A DNA stretch of 64,000 nucleotides from Alphaproteobacteria bacterium (GTDB lineage Bacteria; Pseudomonadota; Alphaproteobacteria; Micavibrionales; Micavibrionaceae). The position numbers and the translations under genes were made by a program. Shown here piece after piece: positions 54,617 through 63,650 of this stretch. The stretch lies in assembly GCA_009995595.1 (NCBI GenBank), contig JAACPE010000002.1, forward strand, positions 186,001 to 250,000, written 5' to 3'. Below the pieces are notes generated by a model that made no database searches, was not told the origin of the DNA, and saw only the letters and a program-made list of their open reading frames with translations. Each line of letters opens with the position of its first letter. Position 1 is the first letter of the stretch.

Positions 54617-56920
54617 TTATTCTATTGCCACAAGCTCTGACTCAAGGGGCAAAGAAATAGTAAAGTTCGTCCCTTTGCCCTCTGTACTATCTATAGAAAC
54701 GCTTCCGTCATGCAGCTCAACGATATTTTTCACGAGTGATAACCCGAGCCCAGCACCTTTGTTAAGCGCAGTGGGTGACATATCTATGCGCTCTTGATGT
54801 ATGCGTTCAAATGGATTGAAAATACGCTTCTGATCTTCTTCCGATATACCAATCCCTGTATCAGATACTTTAAGGTGTACGTGTGTTTCATCTTTATGCG
54901 CTGAAATAGTGATTTGCCCATTTTCTGGAGTAAAGTTAATCGCATTCCGAATAAGGTTAAGCATCACTTGTTTAATGCGCCTTTCATCTGCAACGATCTT
55001 GCCGATATCCCGATCACAGTGGATAGTAACACTAATCTTCTCCTTCCGCGCCCATTCTTCAACAAGAGCATTTAAAGTTTCCAGCATAGCGTGTATGTCA
55101 ATATGGGTTCCGACAAGGTCAAGATACCCTGCCTCAATTGTCGATAAATCAAGAATGTCATCAATAAGGCTAACAAGTTTACCACCCGCATCGCGTATGT
55201 CAGTGGTATAGCCTTTCTGGCGTTCGTTCAAATCACCAAAATATTGATTATCTAATATTTCGGCAAACCCAATAATAGCATTCAAAGGCGTACGAAGTTG
55301 ATACGACACGTTCGCCAAAAAGTCTGTTTTAAGTTGCTCCGCAGCCTCAAGCGCCGCATTTTTCTCACGCAAAGCTTTTTCGACTTTTACGGTGTCCGTC
55401 ACATCAAAATAAGAAACAAGCACACCACCATCAGGAAGTGGCACAGTTGTATACTCCAGTAACATATCATCATTACGCTCTAAACGACCTTCTTTCACAA
55501 TACGTTCAACGCCATGCGATATAAGTTGAGGTTTTAGCTCACCCCATCTTTGCCCATCGAAAAATCCACTCATACGATCAATGATTTTCGTAATATGGGG
55601 TTTATTCTCCAAGTCTTCTGGGTGAAGTCCCCATAACTCTGCATAGGATGGATTGCTCAGCTTTAAGCGCCCATCTGTCCCAAACACAGCAACACTCTCA
55701 GCGAGGTTATCAAGGGTCTCTTTTTGAACTGCAATCAGCGTATTATAGGAGGACTCAAGCTCCAATCGGCTTGTGACATCTTCAAATATCATCATAAGGC
55801 CGCCCATAGGGTGCGGAATCACTAAAAAGCGTACAGCTCGGCCATCAGGCAGGTACATCATGTCTTCATGGGCATCAATAAGGCGAGTAAACATATCAAT
55901 CCATGATTTTTTATATGTTCTGAAATCGGCCTGCTCCGGTAATTGTCTAATTTCTCTTAGTTTTTCCAGAACGTCGTTTAGCTTAGGCTTGTTATTGAGC
56001 CATTGGTCTTCTAAGCCCCATAATTGACTAAAAGCGGTGTTATAAAATTCTAGCTTTTGGTCATCGCCATAAATGGCAATGCCACTTCGCAATTGTTCTA
56101 ATAAGGTCTTATTAGCTGATAAATGCCGCTCGAGTTGGGCGTCACTTTCTTCCTTTTGGGTCATGTCCTGCGCCATACCCACCAGCCAATTAGTTCCCGG
56201 TAGGGGTATTTCATAAAAGCCCATTAAATAACGCCTACCTAAAGCAACAATGTGACTTTCTACAGTTTGCGCCTCTCCCAGAGAAAGTGCCTTTTTTGCA
56301 ATATCCTTAAGACTCTGACCCTTGGCGCGCGAAGAAAGCTGAAACTCTGTCTGTTTGGTTAAAATAGCGGCGGGGGTTGTTTCAAACAAATCGGCATAGG
56401 CCTGATTACACCAAATAAGCTCCGTTTTCGTATCTCGCATCCATAAGGGTATAGATGTTGTATCAAGTATTTTTTGTAAGCGTAAGCATTCTGATTCGGC
56501 GCTATCGCGACTGTTTTGAAGCGTTTTTAATTCCGTTTGTTGCGCTGAAACGTCTTCAATCCATAAAATGTAAAATTCTGATTTTCCATTCATATCTTTG
56601 CCGACTGTGCCTGATAAACGCAAAATACGCGGGGCGTTGTTCAACTCTACGTTTATTGTAAATGGCTTGTGTGTCTCTTTAAGATCAATAAATAAGCCTT
56701 CCAAAACAGCGGCATCACTTGTTTTCAGCGCGTTTTGTAGGTCATGAATATTGCTTATCGTCGCAACATCAAGGAGCGCGCAAAAGTTTGTGCTATAGGC
56801 AATTGAGTTATCATGAGAAAAACCACAATATTCGCCAGGAAACGCGGCTAAAAAAGCTTCCAATCGGCTTTTTTCTTCCTCTAATTGATCTGCGCCTGTC
56901 AGTGATTTTAAAAATTTCAT
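54617..56920 (-). CDS. divL: DivL-like tyrosine pseudo-kinase
   Basis: A multi-PAS sensor-kinase homologue of 767 residues from the ATG at 56920 (780 if a TTG at 56959 is used). Several PAS domains fill the first 500 residues. The dimerisation helix reads N-V-S-Y-Q-L-R-T-P-L: tyrosine stands where histidine kinases have the phosphorylated histidine (Y540, or Y553 from the upstream start). Caulobacter DivL has the same replacement at Y550. An intact-looking ATPase domain follows (N-L-I-R-N-A-I-N-F-T-P, D-T-G-I-G-I, G-A-G-L-G-L-S-L). In Caulobacter DivL binds phospho-DivK and sets CckA activity, hence CtrA phosphorylation and cell-cycle progress. CtrA-type boxes elsewhere in this window fit. 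No obvious membrane helix is seen at the N-terminus. Confidence 0.88.
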   Translation of the reverse strand: MKFLKSLTGADQLEEEKSRLEAFLAAFPGEYCGFSHDNSIAYSTNFCALLDVATISNIHDLQNALKTSDAAVLEGLFIDLKETHKPFTINVELNNAPRILRLSGTVGKDMNGKSEFYILWIEDVSAQQTELKTLQNSRDSAESECLRLQKILDTTSIPLWMRDTKTELIWCNQAYADLFETTPAAILTKQTEFQLSSRAKGQSLKDIAKKALSLGEAQTVESHIVALGRRYLMGFYEIPLPGTNWLVGMAQDMTQKEESDAQLERHLSANKTLLEQLRSGIAIYGDDQKLEFYNTAFSQLWGLEDQWLNNKPKLNDVLEKLREIRQLPEQADFRTYKKSWIDMFTRLIDAHEDMMYLPDGRAVRFLVIPHPMGGLMMIFEDVTSRLELESSYNTLIAVQKETLDNLAESVAVFGTDGRLKLSNPSYAELWGLHPEDLENKPHITKIIDRMSGFFDGQRWGELKPQLISHGVERIVKEGRLERNDDMLLEYTTVPLPDGGVLVSYFDVTDTVKVEKALREKNAALEAAEQLKTDFLANVSYQLRTPLNAIIGFAEILDNQYFGDLNERQKGYTTDIRDAGGKLVSLIDDILDLSTIEAGYLDLVGTHIDIHAMLETLNALVEEWARKEKISVTIHCDRDIGKIVADERRIKQVMLNLIRNAINFTPENGQITISAHKDETHVHLKVSDTGIGISEEDQKRIFNPFERIHQERIDMSPTALNKGAGLGLSLVKNIVELHDGSVSIDSTEGKGTNFTISLPLESELVAIE

Positions 56921-56987
56921 AATAGGGCAAATTGTATGCGCCGCAGGGTCAAAGGACAAGCGCTAGAAAAGGCCGATGGTCTTTTAT

Positions 56988-57821
56988 TTATAAAATAATT
57001 GTACGCCTATCTTGGATAAAGATGCGCCGCTCTGCAAATAAATTGACGGCCCGGGCAAGAACTTTGGCTTCGGTATCTTGACCAAGGCGCTGCATCATTT
57101 GCGGCGTATAGGAATGGTCAACGGGCACTATATCTTGGGTAATAATCGGGCCTTCATCTAAATCTGCCGTTGCAAAATGAGCCGTTGCGCCTGTAATTTT
57201 AACGCCGCGCTCATAGGCCTGACTATATGGCCGTGCCCCTTTAAAACCCGGCAAAAATGAGTGGTGAATGTTGATAATATGACCTGCATTTTTTTTGCAA
57301 AACGAATCGCTCAAAACCTGCATATACCGCGCTAAAACAATAAGCTCTGCGCCTGATTCATCATACAGGCGCTGAATTATCTCTTCTTTTTTATCGGTCT
57401 TGGACACATCAATTTTATGAAATTCTAAACCATGATCCTGCGTTAGATTTCTTGTAGTTTCATGGTTCGAAATCACGCCAATAATATCAATCGGTAAACT
57501 TTTATTTTTCCAACGATAAAGTAAGTCATAAAGACAATGATCATGCTGGGATACCATAACCAGCGTTTTGAGAGGCAAGCTTAAATCACATATATGATAA
57601 GTCATCACATATCGCTTGGAAACGTCTTGAAAACTATTCTTGAAATCACCCAGACTGTTTTCCTGCAAAGCACTAAAAACAACGCGCATAAAAAACTGAC
57701 CTGAAAAACTATCGTTAAATTGCGAAGATTCTTCAATATTACATTGGGCATTACTAAGAGCCGTGGCAACTGCGGCAACAATGCCGGGTTTATCCTCACA
57801 TTGTAGACGAAGCACATGCAT
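56988..57821 (-). CDS. purU: Formyltetrahydrofolate deformylase
   Basis: A 277-residue enzyme that hydrolyses 10-formyl-THF to formate and THF. It has an N-terminal ACT domain (L-Q-C-E-D-K-P-G-I-V-A) and a formyltransferase-fold domain with I-I-N-I-H-H-S-F-L-P and T-A-H-F-A-T-A-D-L-D-E-G, which carry the catalytic His and Asp. It starts one base before the end of the FMN-reductase gene and is in the ahcY run, linking methyl and one-carbon metabolism. Confidence 0.95.
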   Translation of the reverse strand: MHVLRLQCEDKPGIVAAVATALSNAQCNIEESSQFNDSFSGQFFMRVVFSALQENSLGDFKNSFQDVSKRYVMTYHICDLSLPLKTLVMVSQHDHCLYDLLYRWKNKSLPIDIIGVISNHETTRNLTQDHGLEFHKIDVSKTDKKEEIIQRLYDESGAELIVLARYMQVLSDSFCKKNAGHIINIHHSFLPGFKGARPYSQAYERGVKITGATAHFATADLDEGPIITQDIVPVDHSYTPQMMQRLGQDTEAKVLARAVNLFAERRIFIQDRRTIIL

Positions 57822-58402
57822 TAGCTTTGTAACGCCTTTGTGGTTTTAATCAATTCATCAACGACGTTTTGAAGCATCACTTTTTGTTTATCATCACTCA
57901 ACTTGCCTTTGTCGTCAAAGGCATTCATACCATTACCTATGGCTGCTTGTGATGGCGTTACATGAACGCCAATATTACCAAGGAGCATACGCAGTGGCAC
58001 AAGCCCGCGTAAACCACCCAACATGCCCGAGGATACCGCCGCAATTGCTGCCACTTTATCTTTATAGGCTATAAGAGGCTTTTCGTCCTGCTCATGGCTG
58101 CGCGACATCCAATCTATCGTATTTTTAAGCAAGGATGAATACCCGCTATTATACTCAGGAGAGGCAATAAAAAAACCATCACACGTAATAAATTTTTTCT
58201 TCAGTGTAATAGCATTATCAGGCAACCCTTTTTCTTTTTCTAGATCACCATCATATATGGGCATAGGGTAGTCCTTTAGATCAATAAACTCTGCCGACAC
58301 ATTCTCATGTTCTGATGCCATGTCACAGGCAGCACGCGCTAGACTCTTATTTAAAGATCCTTCACGTGCGCTACCTGCTAAAAATAGAATTTTAATACTC
58401 AT
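57821..58402 (-). CDS. NADPH-dependent FMN reductase family protein
   Basis: A 193-residue flavodoxin-fold protein. The phosphate-binding loop is A-G-S-A-R-E-G-S-L-N-K-S-L and the second signature is S-P-E-Y-N-S-G-Y. Such enzymes reduce FMN, quinones or metals with NADPH. It is 11 bases downstream of ahcY and overlaps purU by one base. Confidence 0.9.
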   Translation of the reverse strand: MSIKILFLAGSAREGSLNKSLARAACDMASEHENVSAEFIDLKDYPMPIYDGDLEKEKGLPDNAITLKKKFITCDGFFIASPEYNSGYSSLLKNTIDWMSRSHEQDEKPLIAYKDKVAAIAAVSSGMLGGLRGLVPLRMLLGNIGVHVTPSQAAIGNGMNAFDDKGKLSDDKQKVMLQNVVDELIKTTKALQS

Positions 58403-58413
58403 GAAACGCCTTA

Positions 58414-59724
58414 TTAGTAACGATAAGCGTCGTCTTTAAACGGGCCCTCTTGTGCTACGCCAATGTACTCAGCCTGTTCTTTAGAGAGCTTAGAAAGCTT
58501 AGCGCCTACTTTTTCTAGATGAAGTAGGGCGACTTTTTCATCCAGATGTTTTGGAAGCACGTAGACTTTGTTTTCATACTGATCTGCATTCGTCCATAGC
58601 TCAATTTGAGCAAGTGTTTGGTTTGTGAATGATGCGCTCATCACAAATGATGGATGACCAGTCGCACAACCTAAATTCACAAGACGTCCCTCGGCGAGAA
58701 GGATAATACGTTTTCCACTTGGGAATTCTATTTCATCAACCTGTGGCTTGATGTTGTTCCATTTAAGATTGCGAAGCGGCTGTGTTTGAATTTCATTGTC
58801 AAAGTGGCCAATGTTACAAACAATTGCGCGGTCTTTCATTTCACGCATGTGGTCCATCGTAATGATGTCTTTGTTACCTGTCGTCGTCACAAAGATATCG
58901 GCGCGCGGCGCTGCATCTTCCATTGTGGTCACTTCATAACCGTCCATAGCAGCCTGAAGCGCACAAATGGGATCAATCTCAGTGACCATAACGCGTACGC
59001 CTTGTGATGATAACGACTCAGCAGAGCCCTTACCAACATCGCCATAACCAGCAACACAGGCCACTTTACCAGCCATCATGACATCGGTTGCACGGCGAAT
59101 AGCATCAACCAGGCTTTCGCGGCATCCATATTTATTATCAAATTTTGATTTAGTAACTGAGTCGTTGACGTTAATCGCTGGCACTTTCAATGTGCCTTTT
59201 TTTACCATCTCCTGCAGGCGCAAAACACCAGTTGTTGTCTCCTCTGATAGGCCTTTTACATCCTTCATAAGTTCTGGATAATCTCTATGCATGATCGTTG
59301 TTAAATCGCCACCATCATCAAGAATCATGTTGGGTGTCCAACCATTTGGCCCTTTAATTGTTTGGTGAATACACCATTCCCCTTCTTCTTCTGTTTGGCC
59401 TTTCCACGCAAATACTGGCGTGCCGCGCGCTGCAACAGCTGCTGCGGCGTGGTCTTGTGTTGAGAAGATATTGCATGAGCTCCAGCGCACCGTCGCGCCT
59501 AAATGTTGTAGTGTTTCAATTAAAACAGCAGTTTGAATTGTCATGTGTAGGCAGCCAACAATACGGGCGCCTTTTAATGGCTGTGACGCGCCGTATTCTT
59601 CACGCGTTGCCATCAATCCAGGCATTTCTGCTTCGGCAAGGTCAATCTCTTTACGGCCAAATTCTGCCAATGAAATATCCGCTATTTTGTAGTCGTTTTT
59701 TACTGTTTGTGGTGAGGCGCCCAT
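58414..59724 (-). CDS. ahcY: S-adenosylhomocysteine hydrolase
   Basis: A 436-residue enzyme that splits SAH to adenosine and homocysteine. The ATG at 59724 has a GGAG site seven bases upstream; an in-frame TTG at 59736 lies before that site and is unlikely. NAD-binding motif G-Y-G-D-V-G-K-G-S, substrate residues in [11 protein letters not shown] and [11 protein letters not shown], and the C-terminal D-D-A-Y-R-Y (NAD-binding Lys and Tyr region) are present. It heads the run ahcY, FMN reductase, purU, divL. Confidence 0.96.
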   Translation of the reverse strand: MGASPQTVKNDYKIADISLAEFGRKEIDLAEAEMPGLMATREEYGASQPLKGARIVGCLHMTIQTAVLIETLQHLGATVRWSSCNIFSTQDHAAAAVAARGTPVFAWKGQTEEEGEWCIHQTIKGPNGWTPNMILDDGGDLTTIMHRDYPELMKDVKGLSEETTTGVLRLQEMVKKGTLKVPAINVNDSVTKSKFDNKYGCRESLVDAIRRATDVMMAGKVACVAGYGDVGKGSAESLSSQGVRVMVTEIDPICALQAAMDGYEVTTMEDAAPRADIFVTTTGNKDIITMDHMREMKDRAIVCNIGHFDNEIQTQPLRNLKWNNIKPQVDEIEFPSGKRIILLAEGRLVNLGCATGHPSFVMSASFTNQTLAQIELWTNADQYENKVYVLPKHLDEKVALLHLEKVGAKLSKLSKEQAEYIGVAQEGPFKDDAYRY

Positions 59725-59863
59725 TTTTTGCTCCAATCAATGCTTTTATGGTAAATTTTTCGTATCTTTATTAAATATTAACAATTCCAAGGTAAGAATT
59801 AAGGGCAAATACCTTGTAAAGCAAGGAAAAACAGGAAAAAGAGGATTAAAGAAAGTTAAGGTA

Positions 59864-60268
59864 ATGGGGAGTAGTAAAGCCATGAAAATGGATGATTTTA
59901 ACGCAGAAAGTAAGGAATCACGCTACGCGTATGTTCCTAGCCCTGTTCAAGAGCGTGCCTTTATGATTGTGCGGGCTCACGGGCAAAAACAGCCAACACC
60001 TGTTGGTGATTACACGGTTTTAGATCCTGCGGAGGATCCAAAATTATCAGAAAAGAAGGTCATGAACCTTGTTTCCCTTCTTAACGGCCGCAAACGCCTT
60101 ATGGATTTGGGGCACGAAACAAAAACACGCGTTCTTTACAAAATTGTGAGCGAGCGCGATGAAGAAAATAAAGCAAAAGTGCTTTTTTATAACTTAGGCG
60201 AAACAGGCGTATCCGTTGAAAACGCATTATTTCGTATAGAAGCAGATGAGGAGGTCTGGGATGGTTAG
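59864..60268 (+). CDS. Conserved-looking small protein of unknown function
   Basis: A 134-residue soluble, charged protein with no signal peptide. Distinct stretches include R-Y-A-Y-V-P-S-P-V-Q-E-R-A-F, a V-M-N-L-V-S-L-L-N-G helix, and a terminal strand with F-R-I-E. I do not recognise the family. Codon use resembles the neighbours and a TAAGG ribosome site precedes the ATG. The next small reading frame starts inside its last codons. Confidence 0.7.
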   Translation: MGSSKAMKMDDFNAESKESRYAYVPSPVQERAFMIVRAHGQKQPTPVGDYTVLDPAEDPKLSEKKVMNLVSLLNGRKRLMDLGHETKTRVLYKIVSERDEENKAKVLFYNLGETGVSVENALFRIEADEEVWDG

Positions 60269-60392
60269 TAGAGTTGGATTAATAGCAGGAGTTACCGCTT
60301 TTGCCGAATCAGTGGATGGACTGGAAACGCCAGCGAGAGATTTAGATGTCGTTAACGCTGTAGCGTCAAAACCTACTCCACTTAAGATTTAA
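60261..60392 (+). CDS. Small protein overlapping the preceding gene
   Basis: A 43-residue frame starting at an ATG eight bases before the upstream stop, with a GGAGG-like site (AGGAGGTC at about 60249-60256) five bases before it. Composition is Ala/Val-rich with an N-terminal hydrophobic stretch. Its end overlaps the 3' end of the convergent rapZ by 11 bases. The strong ribosome site argues that it is translated. Confidence 0.5.
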   Translation: MVSRVGLIAGVTAFAESVDGLETPARDLDVVNAVASKPTPLKI

Positions 60393-61209
60393 GATCACGA
60401 TGTTTTTTAAATGTGGTAACGCCGCATTCTTTTAACCATTTGTGCAGTGTCTCAATAGTGTAAACTGAGCGGTGCTTTCCACCTGTGCATCCTATAGCAA
60501 TCGTCAGATAGCTTTTACCCTCGTGGTTATAACGGGGCAATAAGGGTTCAATTAAGTTCTTAAAATTTTCAATAAACGGGACAAAGTTTTCATCATTGTC
60601 GATGTATTTGCCAATCTCCTTATCCGTTCCGTTTAAATGGCGGATATCCTCATCCCAGTGTGGATTGCGTAAAAACCGAACATCCATGACAATGTCGGCC
60701 TCACGCGGTACGCCATTGCGAAAGCCAAAAGACATCAGGCTAACCGTAAAACGTGCCGTGTCACTTAAAGAAAAATGTCCTTCTAAAACATGACGTAAAT
60801 CATGGATAGATAAATCAGATGTATCTAAAACAAGAGCTGCTTTGGATTTAAGAAGTTTAAGTAAGCTTTTTTCTTTTTTTATGCCATCGGCAACAGGGCG
60901 ATCTTTGGCAAGGGGATGCTTACGACGCGTCTCCGTAAAGCGTTTTTGTAAAACGGTCTCATCGCAATCAATATAAATAAGGCTCGCATTCAACGCAGCT
61001 GATTTTTCTAAAATATTATTGGGTGAGAAATTGCGCGTGCGGCTATCAATACCAATAGCAATTGGTTTGTTTGGCTCTTTTTCAATGAGGCCGTCAATAA
61101 ACTCAAGCGGGAAGTTATCAAAAACCTCATATCCTAAATCTTCGAGCACTTTAAGCGACGATGAAATCCCAGCGCCCGATAAGCCTGTAATGATAAGTAC
61201 TTTAGACAT
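60382..61209 (-). CDS. rapZ: RapZ-family protein with altered Walker A
   Basis: A 275-residue protein of the RapZ/YvcJ family. N-terminal P-loop domain and C-terminal domain with I-G-C-T-G-G-K-H-R-S-V-Y, the family signature. The Walker A reads G-L-S-G-A-G-I-S-S: isoleucine replaces the nucleotide-binding lysine. In enterobacteria RapZ is an RNA-binding adaptor for small RNAs; in many alphaproteobacteria it lies with chvG, hprK and PTS genes. Its start overlaps the membrane-protein gene by eight bases. Confidence 0.9.
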   Translation of the reverse strand: MSKVLIITGLSGAGISSSLKVLEDLGYEVFDNFPLEFIDGLIEKEPNKPIAIGIDSRTRNFSPNNILEKSAALNASLIYIDCDETVLQKRFTETRRKHPLAKDRPVADGIKKEKSLLKLLKSKAALVLDTSDLSIHDLRHVLEGHFSLSDTARFTVSLMSFGFRNGVPREADIVMDVRFLRNPHWDEDIRHLNGTDKEIGKYIDNDENFVPFIENFKNLIEPLLPRYNHEGKSYLTIAIGCTGGKHRSVYTIETLHKWLKECGVTTFKKHRDLKS

Positions 61210-61789
61210 GTGTTCGCTTTCTTTTGCGGATATAAATCATCGTGATCAGCGCAAAGTTTGTTAGTACGAGTGAAAAAGGAAAGAGTGCCGTAATGACGGA
61301 ATAATTTTCAAGCGCTAAAATTGTAAAAACGTGTTTAAAACCACCAAGTGCATAACTAAGACAGGATTCTTGCTCAGGAGCGTGCCAGCTTTTTCTAAAT
61401 GTAGGGTAGAATCCTGCCCCGTCAATTATTGTAATCAAGATCACGGACCATAGCGGTGTATCCGTAATCAACCATAGTGGGATGGCGAGCAGGGAGAGTA
61501 TAAAGGCCCATTTATCGCTTCGAGAGATCAAAATATTTTTTCTTTTTACATACCCAATCCCTGCAATGACAAAAGATATGATTGCAGAAAGAAGCGTTAT
61601 GATTGCCCCGACGCCACCACTATCAGAAATTTGTGCAAAATAACCTATTAAAGTTAAAAGTCCCCATATGGACCATGAAAAAGGGTGTGGGCGTGTGTCA
61701 CCTTTATAAATGGAAAAGATGTAAATCGCGTAACTAGATAGCATAAATAAAATGCCAATACCCGCTAGTATCTCTTTTTCTAATCCCAT
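61202..61789 (-). CDS. Multi-pass membrane protein, PQ-loop/SWEET-like
   Basis: A 195-residue protein with about six predicted membrane helices and short loops. P-H-P-F-S-W-S-I-W near residue 35 and Y-P-T-F-R-K-S-W near 130 resemble the paired motifs of PQ-loop (SWEET-like) proteins, giving two similar halves. Transport of a small solute is possible; no function is established. It lies between chvG (one base gap) and rapZ (8-base overlap), the position occupied by hprK in many relatives, so it is tightly in this operon. Confidence 0.7.
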   Translation of the reverse strand: MGLEKEILAGIGILFMLSSYAIYIFSIYKGDTRPHPFSWSIWGLLTLIGYFAQISDSGGVGAIITLLSAIISFVIAGIGYVKRKNILISRSDKWAFILSLLAIPLWLITDTPLWSVILITIIDGAGFYPTFRKSWHAPEQESCLSYALGGFKHVFTILALENYSVITALFPFSLVLTNFALITMIYIRKRKRTHV

Positions 61790-61790
61790 A

Positions 61791-63650
61791 TTAAGCGGCC
61801 TTTAGCTCAACGCAAAAGCGAGCGCCTTTTTTACTACCGTTTTCATCAACAATGTTTTCGGCCCAGATATTACCGCCATGCGCCTCAATAATTTGTTTTG
61901 AAATCGACAGCCCTAAACCAGAGTGTGAACCGTATTCTTCGTGGTTTGGACGCTCTGTATAAAAGCGATCAAATATTGTTTCAATTTTATTGTTAGGAAT
62001 TCCCGGGCCTTCATCTTCAACAGTAATTAAAATATTCTCATCAATGATCTGTGCCTTAATGACCACTTTTGCATTCTTGGGCGAAAAAGACAGCGCGTTA
62101 CTGATGAGGTTGCCAAATACTTGTGAAAGGCGATCTTCACTCCCTTGCGTGAAGAAGGTTTTATCATCAGGCAGGATCAGTTTGATTGCCGTGTCTTCAA
62201 AACTGCCATCATCATTATCTCCTTCTATTCGGCTCATCGGTTTTTTATAGGCATCTTGAAGGCGGTATAGAAGACTATTGATATCTATCTTTTCTAATTC
62301 TTCCCGTGATAACTCGGCATCAATACGGGAGGCGGTTGAAATATCGCTAATTAAACGGTCAAGGCGCTGGACATCGTGGTGAATAATATCCATGAGTTTT
62401 GATCGTTTATCTTCATCTTTGATTTTCGCGGCCGTTTCAATGGCACTACGCATGGAGGTGAGCGGGTTTTTAATCTCATGCGATACATCGGCAGCAAAAC
62501 GTTCAATTGTGTCCATACGATCATGTAAGGCTTTTGTCATGTCACGCAGGACAAGCGAAAGCTCACCAATTTCATCACCGCGTTTGCTCATATCAGGAAT
62601 ATCATCATAGCTACCTTTGCCCACGCGCACTGCTTCGGCAGCAAGGGCTAAACGCTGTAAAGGCTTGCCTATAATCCCCGATAGATAAATCGAGAGCATG
62701 ACGGTAATGCCGAGCGCACCTAAAAATACACGAAACACATCAACCCGAATATCGGCAATTTTTGTCTCTAATGCAGTGCCATCTCGGGCAAGCAGAACAA
62801 CACCCAAAACTTGTTTAACTTTTTGAATGGGCGCGGCGGCGGTTAAAATAATTTTTCCATTATCATCAACCCATGCGCGAGCGCTAATTTTGCCAATTAA
62901 GGCTTGCTGTGTATCGGCGAAGGAAAAAATATCCTGTGACTGAAGTTCAGGAAAGCGCTCTGGTTTTGTCTGCATTGGAATCAAATCTAAAAACCGCGTC
63001 GCGGATTGAGAAAAAAGTGAGTTAATATCGCGCGCTGATATTGTCAGGGGTGCGCCTAACTCTTCCATTTGAACATCACCATCAATGCCAGATAATTTAT
63101 GAGAATCAGCGAGTGTCTCACCATCAACACCAAAAAGCTGAATACGGCTATCGCCAATTTCACCAAGGCGGCGGATCATTTTGCGGGCAAGCGCAGGTTT
63201 AATCGCCTCAATCTCTAGCGCAGCTTCTGTTGGAATAGGGGAAAGCTGAAAGACGGGACGAACAGATCCTTCAGATAACGCTCCAGAAAACAATTGCGCC
63301 TCTGAACGCATGGATTCGAGCTCTGCTTCGATCAAGCTGTCTGTGTATTGACCCAAATAGAGAATGCCAACACCCAAAATCATGATCGCAATAATATTAA
63401 CCGCCATAATACGGACGGTGAGCGAGCTTATCTTTTCCGAGGACGCACTCCAGCGTTCTTCAATGTTAATATTATTGCGTGTTTTATCAGATTTGTTCTT
63501 CTCGTCAAAACGACGAAAAAGTGGAAAGAGCTTACGACTCTTTGTAGCGATATCCGATTCCGTAAAGCGTTTCAATGTGGTCGAAATCGTCATCGATTTT
63601 TTTGAACTTTTTTCTGATTCGTTTGATGTGTGAGTCGATTGTTCTGTCAT
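61791..63650 (-). CDS. chvG: Sensor histidine kinase ChvG
   Basis: A membrane kinase of up to 619 residues. First membrane helix about 80-103, periplasmic sensor domain of about 190 residues, second helix near 305, HAMP, then H-box [13 protein letters not shown] and an ATPase domain ([25 protein letters not shown]). ChvG/ExoS senses acid or envelope stress and controls ChvI. The first ATG (63650) lies 119 bases inside chvI and the next (63593) 62 bases inside; no start codon exists after the chvI stop before the conserved region, so a real overlap is needed. The 63593 ATG is the more economical choice. Confidence 0.93.
   Translation of the reverse strand: MTEQSTHTSNESEKSSKKSMTISTTLKRFTESDIATKSRKLFPLFRRFDEKNKSDKTRNNINIEERWSASSEKISSLTVRIMAVNIIAIMILGVGILYLGQYTDSLIEAELESMRSEAQLFSGALSEGSVRPVFQLSPIPTEAALEIEAIKPALARKMIRRLGEIGDSRIQLFGVDGETLADSHKLSGIDGDVQMEELGAPLTISARDINSLFSQSATRFLDLIPMQTKPERFPELQSQDIFSFADTQQALIGKISARAWVDDNGKIILTAAAPIQKVKQVLGVVLLARDGTALETKIADIRVDVFRVFLGALGITVMLSIYLSGIIGKPLQRLALAAEAVRVGKGSYDDIPDMSKRGDEIGELSLVLRDMTKALHDRMDTIERFAADVSHEIKNPLTSMRSAIETAAKIKDEDKRSKLMDIIHHDVQRLDRLISDISTASRIDAELSREELEKIDINSLLYRLQDAYKKPMSRIEGDNDDGSFEDTAIKLILPDDKTFFTQGSEDRLSQVFGNLISNALSFSPKNAKVVIKAQIIDENILITVEDEGPGIPNNKIETIFDRFYTERPNHEEYGSHSGLGLSISKQIIEAHGGNIWAENIVDENGSKKGARFCVELKAA

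Noticed and set aside
59846-59859. TTAA-N6-TTAA upstream of the gene at 59864, as a possible CtrA box
   Set aside because: Spacing is six, not seven bases. Similarly the TTAA pair in the TetR operator is spaced by eight.
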